DNA of 10,208 nt from Bacteroidales bacterium (lineage in GTDB: Bacteria; Bacteroidota; Bacteroidia; Bacteroidales; WCHB1-69). Below are positions 1 through 5,893 of the stretch, piece after piece. Each line of letters starts with the position of its first letter. Position 1 is the stretch's first letter. The DNA lies in the NCBI GenBank assembly GCA_031272415.1, contig JAISTU010000035.1, positions 1 through 10,208 on the forward strand, given 5' to 3'. Under the pieces are notes generated by a model that saw only the letters and a program-made list of their open reading frames with translations, did no database searches and was not told where the DNA came from. Made by a program: the position numbers and the translations under genes.

Positions 1-147
1 CTCATGCATTTTTGGCTACTTCTCTGAAGTTTGCCCAATGCCCGCCGTATAACTTTGGTGAATGCGCTGTATATCTGTTGCATCTTTAATTAATTTATAT
101 TGTTTTACTATATCTAAAATTTTTTCGTTAAAAAAATAACCCAATTA

Positions 148-155
148 CAAAGATA
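148..155 (-). promoter_or_regulatory. Bacteroidota -7 promoter element facing left
   Basis: The minus strand reads TATCTTTG, a match to the Bacteroidota -7 consensus TAnnTTTG, with a TTTTG about 15 nt upstream. The same octamer precedes dapB, corA and the 8206 gene here, which supports it as a real promoter. It faces the left edge, so the gene it serves is mostly or wholly outside the window. Downstream to position 1 there are only short open stretches in three frames, none convincing as a gene. Confidence 0.55.
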
Positions 156-254
156 CATTTTTTGTTGATACAAAAGTTAATTTTGCGAAAAAAAATTTGC
201 AATTATTTTATATTTTGTTGATTGTCAAGGAGAAAAATTTTTTCAACATTTTTT

Positions 255-340
255 TGTCTGAACTTTGATTTTAGTATGATTGATGTGATTATTATGATTT
301 TAGATAATCACACAAATCATTCAAAATCACAGTTCAGACA
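255..340. repeat. 86-bp imperfect palindrome, dispersed repeat copy 1
   Basis: The sequence starts TGTCTGAACT and ends AGTTCAGACA. The two 43-bp arms pair over most of their length, with a few mismatches and a 1-nt offset. A second copy lies at 4580-4666; the outer 25 or so bases of the two copies are nearly identical. As RNA it would form one long hairpin. It contains no ORF and lies in the gap before the 442 gene. It is likely a small non-autonomous repeat family; its function is unknown. Confidence 0.85.
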
Positions 341-357
341 ATGCAAAAAAAAAGTTG

Positions 358-383
358 ATACTCAAAAAAAATACTCAAAAAAA
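358..383. repeat. 13-bp tandem duplication
   Basis: The 13-bp unit ATACTCAAAAAAA occurs twice head to tail, about 60 bp before the ATG at 442. It looks like slippage in A-rich DNA. No TAnnTTTG element is evident between it and the start codon, so the promoter of the 442 gene is not identified. Confidence 0.6.
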
Positions 384-441
384 TACAATAAATAAAAAGT
401 TTTTGCGTTATCAATAAATATAACGTCTAATAATATATTAT

Positions 442-1818
442 ATGAACGAAAGTTTTAGCATTCTATTAGAAAAAATTCAGAAGCAACATGCACGGATGTC
501 AAGACAAAATGAATTGTCTTTGATAGATTTAGAAGTTCAATTGGAATATTTGCGTGTTTTGTATAAAATGTATTGCCAACTCGAAGACAAAGAAATTGCC
601 ATACAAACACAAGCAGAAAAAGTGAATATACCATTGGTGTCTTTGTTTGATAAACAGGCTCAAAAGACTGATAATCAAACAATTACAGAACAAAAAGTAG
701 TATCGGAAACATTTTTACCACAAGAAGAAAAAACGGTGGTAGAGCAGGAATCGCATTTAGATACCGTTCAAAGTGAAAATGTTGTCAATGAGAATAATGT
801 GGAAATGGAAGAGCCTTTTTTTACTGCAGAAGAAAAAGAAGATTTTTCAACAGAAAATCCTTTCTATCAGACAGATATGCCTCCGGTAGATGAGCCACAA
901 GAATTAGTGCCAGATTTGCCATTTGAGGAAGATGAAATTGATTTTTCAGAATTTGAAGAGCAAGAGCCTGATACTGAATTAAATAATTTATTCCAACAAA
1001 CAGAAGCATCCCTAACAGAAACAGAAGCGGAGGCTGACAATGAAGACACCGAAGAAGAATATCAAGCAGATGAGATGTCTGATGATGACTATGAAGAAGA
1101 GGACGAGGAAGAATATGATGACGAGGACGAAGAAGAAATAGAAGAAGACGAGGAAACAGAGGAAGAGGATGAAGAATATGATGACCAAGAGGATGAAGAA
1201 ACGTCAGATTATGAAGAGAAAGAAACAGACGAAAATGAGGAAGAATTAGAAGAAACAGAAGATGAATCTGATTATCCTGAAATCACACCTGATATAGCAA
1301 GTTTTTCGGCTACCCATTCTCAAAAAAATGTTGAACAAAATGATAATGAGCCTACCATTCATCAAAGACCCGTACAGCCTGATTTTCAGCCAAATATAGA
1401 CCCCCAAAATGAGGTAAGCAATAATATAAATATTGAGCAAAACCCGCAAACAACTGTTAATCAGCCTGTTAGCGACACGACCGTTGCAGATAAATACCAA
1501 TCCACCAAGCCTTCTCTCAATGAAATAGTGTCCTCATTTAAGCCCGAAGACAGCATAGGAATGAAATTGCACTTGGGTGAGACATCCGATTTGATGAAAA
1601 GTATGGATTATAACAACAAATTTTTGTTTGTAAAAGAACTTTTTCACAATAACGGCACCCTTTTTACGCAGGAAATCAATAAGTTAAACGAACTTACAAA
1701 ATTGTCCGAAGTTATTTCTTACTTACAATCTTTGCAAGTTCGCTATGGTTGGAATACGGCGTCAGATGCGTACAAAGAACTTTATCAGTTGATTTTGAGA
1801 AAGTTTGCAAAGCAGTAG
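442..1818 (+). CDS. Uncharacterised protein with highly acidic central region
   Basis: The 458-residue product has three parts. Residues 1-60 are helical and probably coiled-coil. Residues 61-357 are low-complexity and disordered-looking, with an extreme Asp/Glu run at about 194-279. Residues 358-458 form a compact domain with the pattern DLMKSMDYNNKFLFVKELF, then NKLNEL and RYGWN, ending in a basic helix. From memory, this C-terminal domain resembles one ending many uncharacterised Bacteroidota proteins ('ig-IN-kFLFINELF'), where the middle varies in length. There is no signal peptide, membrane segment or catalytic motif, so a cytoplasmic protein is likely. The first ATG is taken as the start; the N-terminal helix begins at once. 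It converges on lepB with a 5-bp gap. Function unknown; I am confident it is a gene because the long frame keeps a folded-looking C-terminus after the acidic tract. Confidence 0.9.
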   Translation: MNESFSILLEKIQKQHARMSRQNELSLIDLEVQLEYLRVLYKMYCQLEDKEIAIQTQAEKVNIPLVSLFDKQAQKTDNQTITEQKVVSETFLPQEEKTVVEQESHLDTVQSENVVNENNVEMEEPFFTAEEKEDFSTENPFYQTDMPPVDEPQELVPDLPFEEDEIDFSEFEEQEPDTELNNLFQQTEASLTETEAEADNEDTEEEYQADEMSDDDYEEEDEEEYDDEDEEEIEEDEETEEEDEEYDDQEDEETSDYEEKETDENEEELEETEDESDYPEITPDIASFSATHSQKNVEQNDNEPTIHQRPVQPDFQPNIDPQNEVSNNINIEQNPQTTVNQPVSDTTVADKYQSTKPSLNEIVSSFKPEDSIGMKLHLGETSDLMKSMDYNNKFLFVKELFHNNGTLFTQEINKLNELTKLSEVISYLQSLQVRYGWNTASDAYKELYQLILRKFAKQ

Positions 1819-1828
1819 TTTTGCTACT
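1814..1828. terminator. Small dyad over two convergent stop codons
   Basis: AGTAG and CTACT form a 5-bp stem with a 5-nt loop spanning the stop codons of the 442 gene and lepB. The stem is short and a clear U-run is missing on both strands. It is a weak candidate for a shared bidirectional terminator in a gap that leaves no other room for one. Confidence 0.25.
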
Positions 1829-3521
1829 TAATGGCTCTAAACATTCTGTTCCAACGGATTTTGTGTTTGCCCATTTTTTTGTATTTATCTAATGATAACC
1901 ATACAAAAGAGGCTTTGCCAACGACATGATTTTCAGGGACAAATCCCCAAAAACGGGAGTCAGCAGAATTGTGCCTATTGTCGCCCATCATCCAAAAATA
2001 ATCCATTTTAAATGTGTAAGAATCTGACTTTTGACCATTGATATAAATGCCGTCTGACTTAATTTCCAAATCATTATATTCATAATTTTTAATAATTCGG
2101 CTGTACAAAACAATGGTAGAATCGTTAATTTCCACCGTCATGCCTTTTTTAGGAATAATAATGGGTCCGTAAAAATCTTTATTCCATTTGTAACGCTCAT
2201 CAAAGGGAAAAATATCAGGGTCAAATATCGTATCTGCCTCAATATCAGGGACTACCGAAACAATATTAGGATATGTCGCCAACTGCTTTGCCTGCTCCTT
2301 GTTGAGGTGATATATCGCCATATTTGCAGCAATTTGAAAATGGTCTTCCTCATTGACATCCAAGCGTTGTCGATTTTCCTCATTTAAATCATACCCATTG
2401 AAAGTTACGATATACCTCATTTGCATTTTTGGCGGTTCATAAGCCGGTTTATCGTTGATATAAAGGACTGCATTTTTGATTTCCAACTTATCGCCCGCCA
2501 CGGCTACACAACGTTTGATGTAATTTTCGCGTTTATCTTCCGGACGTGAAATTACGTGGTATTCATTTTTAACAACATCGTATTCTTTTCCCGGATAATA
2601 ATTGGCGCCATATTTATTAAACAATTCGCCATATTGATGCGGTGTGTCGCCACCCATATAACATTGTGTTGCAAATTGTTGCGGATTTTGGTATGCTCGT
2701 TTAATTTGCCGTAAAATAGCATAATAACTTTCTGCACTTCTTTCCAATGCCACCGTGTCGCCGTCAGGGCAGTTAAACACCACTGCATTATTGCGTTGCA
2801 CGTCTCCAAATCCCCAAAATCGCAAATAAGGCAATTCTATCCATTCGGTGTAAGAACGCGTTTGTGTTTTAGGTATTACATTGTGTATGAAAGGAATAGC
2901 GATAGCGGTTTGTGGAATTTTGGGTCCATAAGCCACTTTTGAGACCACTAAATAATCGCCTACCATCAAAGTGCCTTCTTCGGAAGAGGTTGGGATGGTG
3001 TACAATTCAAACAAAAATGTTCGCAACAAATAAGCCGCCAAACCTGCATAAATCAGATTATCACTCCAATCACGCACCTTTGTTTTGGTAATTTTCCCTT
3101 TCAAAGGCTCTTTTTTATTGCCGTTTTTGATAGGTGTTGAGTGCCAAAATCCCAAGTGTTTTGCCGGCAAATCCTCCAGTTTATAAAAGATTTCTTTTTT
3201 TGAAAATCCATAATAAGGCATGGAAATAAACGGAAAAAATGTGGCAGGAATGAGCGTAATATAACGCGTTTTGTCAAACATACGAATCGTTCGCCACGTC
3301 ATTAACATCAATACAAAAATTCCAAAATAAGGAATAAATGCAAAAATGAGCCACCATTTGGGCTTTTGCAAAACTTTTATCCACACAAAAAGTTGATACA
3401 CAGGGACTAACGCCTTCCATGCAGGAACACCCGCTTTTTTGAAAACGCCCGCCAAACCCACAAAATTTCCTACAAAACATAAGACTGTATAAACAGCCAA
3501 CACAGGTATACTAATATTCAT
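1824..3521 (-). CDS. lepB: Signal peptidase I with N-terminal membrane domain
   Basis: LepB cleaves signal peptides from exported proteins at the outer face of the inner membrane. The 565 residues begin with a multi-helix membrane domain (about 1-105) containing KAGVPAWKALVPVY, which resembles DUF5684-type regions seen before LepB in other Bacteroidota. A further membrane helix (about 155-172) leads into the peptidase. The nucleophile is Ser180 in IPTSSEEGTL, the general base Lys336 in YIKR, and the closing motif is GDNRHNSADSR at 513-523. The spacing between base and closing motif (about 178 residues) exceeds that of the E. coli enzyme. The residue after Ser180 is Glu where the family usually has Met; the codon reads GAA. 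The gene follows dapB by 21 bp and is probably co-transcribed with it. Identity is secure; the effect of the Met-to-Glu change is not known. Confidence 0.95.
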   Translation of the reverse strand: MNISIPVLAVYTVLCFVGNFVGLAGVFKKAGVPAWKALVPVYQLFVWIKVLQKPKWWLIFAFIPYFGIFVLMLMTWRTIRMFDKTRYITLIPATFFPFISMPYYGFSKKEIFYKLEDLPAKHLGFWHSTPIKNGNKKEPLKGKITKTKVRDWSDNLIYAGLAAYLLRTFLFELYTIPTSSEEGTLMVGDYLVVSKVAYGPKIPQTAIAIPFIHNVIPKTQTRSYTEWIELPYLRFWGFGDVQRNNAVVFNCPDGDTVALERSAESYYAILRQIKRAYQNPQQFATQCYMGGDTPHQYGELFNKYGANYYPGKEYDVVKNEYHVISRPEDKRENYIKRCVAVAGDKLEIKNAVLYINDKPAYEPPKMQMRYIVTFNGYDLNEENRQRLDVNEEDHFQIAANMAIYHLNKEQAKQLATYPNIVSVVPDIEADTIFDPDIFPFDERYKWNKDFYGPIIIPKKGMTVEINDSTIVLYSRIIKNYEYNDLEIKSDGIYINGQKSDSYTFKMDYFWMMGDNRHNSADSRFWGFVPENHVVGKASFVWLSLDKYKKMGKHKIRWNRMFRAIK

Positions 3522-3542
3522 CTATATTTAATTTATTTATTT

Positions 3543-4328
3543 TTAAAGTTTTAACATATCATTGATGGTAAAAAAACCTTTTTTATCAATCAGCCACTCC
3601 GCCGCTGACACTGCACCCGATGCAAAACTTCGCCGACTGAATGCAGAATGTCTGATTTCTATTTTGTCAAATTCCGACTCATAAGAAACGATATGAGTGC
3701 CTATATTATTGCCTGAACGTTCAGATTTTATAACCAATTCTTCCCACGGCAAAGGTATTTGAGAGGCAGGAATGTCGTCTATAACAGTCTGATTATCAGC
3801 AAATTCTGCATCTTGTGAAGGTGAAAGTTCATTATACCAACCTTTTTTCCAAATTAAATTTTTGAGTATATCGTTGGCAAGCACAAGTGCCGTCCCACTT
3901 GGAGAATCTTTTTTATTCACATGATGACTCTCTTCAATGCTAACGTTATATTCTTGATGTTGATTCATCAAAATTGCCAATTGTCGATTCAACGAAAAAA
4001 ACAAATTAACACCAATGCTAAAATTGGCAGCATAAAGCAGACTTTGATTCTCCTGCAAACATCTTTTTTTGACTGTCTCAATATGCTCATACCATCCTGT
4101 TGTCCCTACAACAATAGGCAAATGAGCGTCAAAACAATGTTTTATGTTGTCTAAAACGCAATCAGGAGTAGAAAAATCAATGGCAATATCTGCTTTTTGA
4201 ACATTTTGAGCCAATTTTTGCCAATCTTTTTCTCTATCAATGTACGCAACAATCTTATGTTTTCGGGCAAAAGCAACTTTTTCTACCTCTTCCCCCATTT
4301 TTCCATACCCTGTTATGACGATGTTCAT
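3543..4328 (-). CDS. dapB: 4-hydroxy-tetrahydrodipicolinate reductase
   Basis: DapB uses NAD(P)H to reduce hydroxy-tetrahydrodipicolinate on the path to diaminopimelate (cell wall) and lysine, in the cytoplasm. The 261 residues match the family's usual size. The nucleotide-binding loop GYGKMG is at 7-12. IDFSTP is at 50-55 and VGTTGW at 74-79. The catalytic motif is ESHHVNKKDSPSGTA at 133-147, in which His135/His136 and Lys139 correspond to E. coli His159/His160 and Lys163. The C-terminal RHSAFSR at 226-232 is also typical. A TATCTTTG promoter element lies 26 bp before the ATG, so this gene heads a dapB-lepB transcript, an order common in Bacteroidota. Nothing appears broken or missing. Confidence 0.97.
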   Translation of the reverse strand: MNIVITGYGKMGEEVEKVAFARKHKIVAYIDREKDWQKLAQNVQKADIAIDFSTPDCVLDNIKHCFDAHLPIVVGTTGWYEHIETVKKRCLQENQSLLYAANFSIGVNLFFSLNRQLAILMNQHQEYNVSIEESHHVNKKDSPSGTALVLANDILKNLIWKKGWYNELSPSQDAEFADNQTVIDDIPASQIPLPWEELVIKSERSGNNIGTHIVSYESEFDKIEIRHSAFSRRSFASGAVSAAEWLIDKKGFFTINDMLKL

Positions 4329-4353
4329 ATAATCCTAAATAATTTACTTTTTA

Positions 4354-4361
4354 CAAAGATA
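4354..4361 (-). promoter_or_regulatory. Promoter -7 element of dapB-lepB
   Basis: The minus strand reads TATCTTTG, matching TAnnTTTG, 26 bp upstream of the dapB ATG. A TTGAC lies 11 nt further upstream, closer than the usual -33 spacing of about 19-21 nt; a T-rich stretch occupies the expected -33 place. The block TTGACAAAAA(G/A)GTGTATCTTTG is nearly the same before corA. Confidence 0.75.
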
Positions 4362-4399
4362 CACCTTTTTGTCAATTAAAAATTAAAAAACTTTTTTTC

Positions 4400-4420
4400 A
4401 GAGTGGAGAGTGGAGAGTGT
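4400..4420. repeat. Heptanucleotide tandem repeat (AGAGTGG)
   Basis: There are three 7-bp units: AGAGTGG, AGAGTGG, AGAGTGT. The corresponding place in the copy at 8077-8165 also has three heptads but of a different, homogenised sequence (ACACTCT, reverse complement AGAGTGT). This suggests slippage or conversion within the array. Confidence 0.8.
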
Positions 4421-4473
4421 AGATTTTTTTTGCATTTTGGGATAAAAATGTTCTAAAAAATGAAAAATATCGT

Positions 4474-4507
4474 CTGAACCACGATTTTAATACTGAACCA
4501 CGATTTT
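4474..4507 (+). repeat. Two direct CTGAACCACGATTTT half-repeats
   Basis: The 15-bp sequence CTGAACCACGATTTT occurs at 4474-4488 and again at 4493-4507. Each resembles the left end of the 86/87-bp palindromes (CTGAACTATGATTTT at 4580-4666). They look like partial copies of that family lacking the right arm. Confidence 0.7.
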
Positions 4508-4545
4508 CATAAAATTTATTTGATTTTCAATATTTTATAAATATT

Positions 4546-4573
4546 GTAGAGACGGGATATGCACCGTCTCTAC
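4546..4573. repeat. Perfect 10-bp hairpin GTAGAGACGG
   Basis: GTAGAGACGG and CCGTCTCTAC pair perfectly around an 8-nt loop. From memory, GTAGAGACG-type inverted pairs are widespread small repeats in several phyla, including Bacteroidota and cyanobacteria. No U-run follows on either strand, so a terminator role for corA is possible but unsupported. Confidence 0.7.
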
Positions 4574-4579
4574 TTGTAT

Positions 4580-4666
4580 TGTCTGAACTATGATTTTCGT
4601 ATGATTTTTTTGATTTGTGTGAAATCATAGTAATCATGTTAATCATTCTAAATCACAGTTCAGACA
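4580..4666. repeat. 87-bp imperfect palindrome, dispersed repeat copy 2
   Basis: It runs from TGTCTGAACTATGATTTT to AAATCACAGTTCAGACA. The arms match those of 255-340 closely at both ends and less in the middle. The two copies sit in unrelated gaps 4.2 kb apart. It is non-coding and could form a long hairpin in RNA or single-stranded DNA. Confidence 0.85.
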
Positions 4667-4671
4667 AAGAG

Positions 4672-4692
4672 ATTGCGGGTCTAACCCGCAAT
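4672..4692. terminator. Hairpin ATTGCGGGT, possible corA terminator
   Basis: ATTGCGGGT and ACCCGCAAT form a perfect 9-bp stem with a CTA loop. It lies about 105 bp beyond the corA stop in the direction of corA transcription. The minus-strand bases after it include only a short T-rich stretch (CTCTTTGTCTG), so termination is uncertain. It may simply be another small dispersed hairpin. Confidence 0.4.
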
Positions 4693-4748
4693 GACGGTGG
4701 AGAGGGAAGTGCATATTTTAGAACAAATTTATCCCAAAATACAAAATA

Positions 4749-4776
4749 GTTGAAAATTGAGAATTGAGAATTGAAA
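4749..4776. repeat. Heptanucleotide tandem repeat (ATTGAGA)
   Basis: Four 7-bp units occur in a row: GTTGAAA, ATTGAGA, ATTGAGA, ATTGAAA. They lie just outside the right arm of the island and 22 bp beyond the corA stop. The period is the same as in the arrays at 4400-4420 and 8098-8118, but the sequence is unrelated. Confidence 0.7.
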
Positions 4777-4798
4777 GTTGTTTTTCACTTTTTTTCGT

Positions 4799-5716
4799 TC
4801 ACAGCAATCTTCGTTTTTTGAAATAGATTGCCAGCAACACTACGGTTATCAAACAAAGTCCCATTATGAGCCAAAAAGCATGTTTTTCTCCCTCGAAAGG
4901 TAAAGAAACATTCATCCCGTAAAGACTTGTTACAAAGGTAATTGGCAATAAAAGAGTAGAAATAAGGGTCAAAACTTTCATGGTTTCGTTGGTACGATTT
5001 GCCTGCATTGAGTCAAAAGTACCTGATAATGAATACGTTAATTCACCATAATCCTCTATCATATCCCACATTTTTTGATAGACATCTAAAATATTGCCCC
5101 AGTAATCTTCCATGTCTTCCGTTTGTTCAAAACCTTTAATTTCACCTGATTCAAATTTGTGAAAAACACGCAATTGAGGCTTAAAAATGGTGTTCAATTG
5201 TATAACATTTCTTCTTATAATTGAAATTTTTTCAATCAAAATACGTTCCGATTTTTTGTTAAACAATTCTCTGCTCACCTCCTCAATGCCTTGTCCTACC
5301 CGATTAACAAGCAGATAAGACTCATTGATTAAACGGTTGAGCAAATTATATAGCACGGCGTCGCTCGAACTGGCTATCAAATTGCTTATTGCGGTCGGGT
5401 TTTGTTTGTAATAATTAAACAAATCTTCGACCACCCAATGCGAGCGTCCAACGGTAATAATGTAATCCCTACCCCAGAAAATCTTCACTTCTTTTGTCCT
5501 TACAAAGCGTTTTAGATTGTCAAAGTGCGGAAAATGCAAAATGATAAAGTAGTAATCGTCATATACATCGACTTTCGGACGCTGTGTATAACTTTTGCAG
5601 TCTTCTATATCCAAGGGGTGGAAATCATATTTTTCCTGTAAATCATTTAAATCCTCATCTATGGGATGCTGAACATGCATCCATTTTAATTTGCCCAATT
5701 CTAAAGTATCTATCAT
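4799..5716 (-). CDS. corA: CorA-family magnesium/cobalt transporter
   Basis: CorA forms a pentameric inner-membrane channel for Mg2+ and other divalent cations. The 305-residue product has a soluble alpha/beta N-terminal domain (about 1-140), a long charged helical stalk (about 140-245), and two C-terminal membrane helices (about 247-266 and 280-297). The defining GMN selectivity motif is at 267-269 in SLYGMNVSLP. The tail ends with a basic KKRRLL, as expected on the cytoplasmic side. It has its own TATCTTTG promoter element and lies downstream of the groESL terminator, so it is probably transcribed separately. Metal preference (Mg, Co, Ni or Zn) cannot be read from the sequence. The start is the ATG giving a normal-length N-terminus. 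Confidence 0.95.
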   Translation of the reverse strand: MIDTLELGKLKWMHVQHPIDEDLNDLQEKYDFHPLDIEDCKSYTQRPKVDVYDDYYFIILHFPHFDNLKRFVRTKEVKIFWGRDYIITVGRSHWVVEDLFNYYKQNPTAISNLIASSSDAVLYNLLNRLINESYLLVNRVGQGIEEVSRELFNKKSERILIEKISIIRRNVIQLNTIFKPQLRVFHKFESGEIKGFEQTEDMEDYWGNILDVYQKMWDMIEDYGELTYSLSGTFDSMQANRTNETMKVLTLISTLLLPITFVTSLYGMNVSLPFEGEKHAFWLIMGLCLITVVLLAIYFKKRRLL

Positions 5717-5779
5717 ACACAGCCCTTTCTTTTTTGATGTTAATTCTACATTTTCGTTATATTTTGGTTATACAATTTA

Positions 5780-5787
5780 CAAAGATA
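5780..5787 (-). promoter_or_regulatory. Promoter -7 element of corA
   Basis: The minus strand reads TATCTTTG, 63 bp upstream of the corA ATG. The preceding ATTGACAAAAAAGTG is almost identical to the block before the dapB element. The promoter starts directly after the groESL terminator. Confidence 0.7.
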
Positions 5788-5817
5788 CACTTTTTTGTCA
5801 ATAAAAAATAAAAATTC

Positions 5818-5870
5818 AAAAAAAAATAAAAAAAATAAAACTGCCCAACAAAAAATAATTGTTGAGCAGT
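5818..5870 (-). terminator. Intrinsic terminator of groES-groEL
   Basis: On the minus strand, ACTGCTCAACAA and TTGTTGGGCAGT form a 12-bp stem with one mismatch around a 7-nt loop. A long T-rich run follows directly. It begins 23 bp beyond the groEL stop. Stem, loop and U-tract all fit a Rho-independent terminator for the leftward operon. Confidence 0.9.
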
Positions 5871-5893
5871 AAAGAGTGTTATCTGCGTGATAA

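Larger units (their letters stand above)
4354..4438 (-). repeat. Promoter-carrying dispersed repeat, copy A
   Basis: Read on the minus strand, this stretch runs from AAAATGCAAAAAAAATCT through three ACTCT-type heptads, an A-run, and TTTTTTAATTTTTAATTGA to TATCTTTG. The same order and nearly the same bases occur on the plus strand at 8077-8165. Differences are confined to the heptad sequence, homopolymer length and about ten bases just before the -7 element. The promoter of dapB-lepB is therefore part of a repeated unit. Confidence 0.85.
4431..4743. repeat. Repeat island bounded by 33-bp inverted repeats
   Basis: The arms are 4431-4463 and 4711-4743. Both carry TTTTGGGATAAA followed by TGTTCTAAAA and agree at about 30 of 34 aligned places when one is reverse-complemented. 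Between them lie two tandem CTGAACCACGATTTT half-repeats, a GTAGAGACGG hairpin, an 87-bp palindrome and an ATTGCGGGT hairpin. No protein is encoded and I find no target-site duplication. It could be a composite of nested small elements. It occupies most of the corA-dapB gap (4329-4798). Confidence 0.7.

Noticed and set aside
16..144. 42-codon minus-strand TTG-start ORF as a small gene
   Set aside because: No ATG, no known family, and two other frames in the same stretch are also open; kept only as a low-interest observation.
821..1500. Minus-strand ORFs opposite the acidic gene
   Set aside because: Antisense of Glu/Asp codons yields Ser/Leu/Phe-rich frames without stops; they have no independent support.
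4546..4573. GTAGAGACGG hairpin as a standard intrinsic terminator
   Set aside because: The stem is good, but no U-run follows on either strand, and it is over 220 bp beyond the corA stop.
4400..4776. CRISPR-like array in the repeat island
   Set aside because: Repeats are 7-15 bp, of several kinds, without regular unique spacers, and there are no cas genes.
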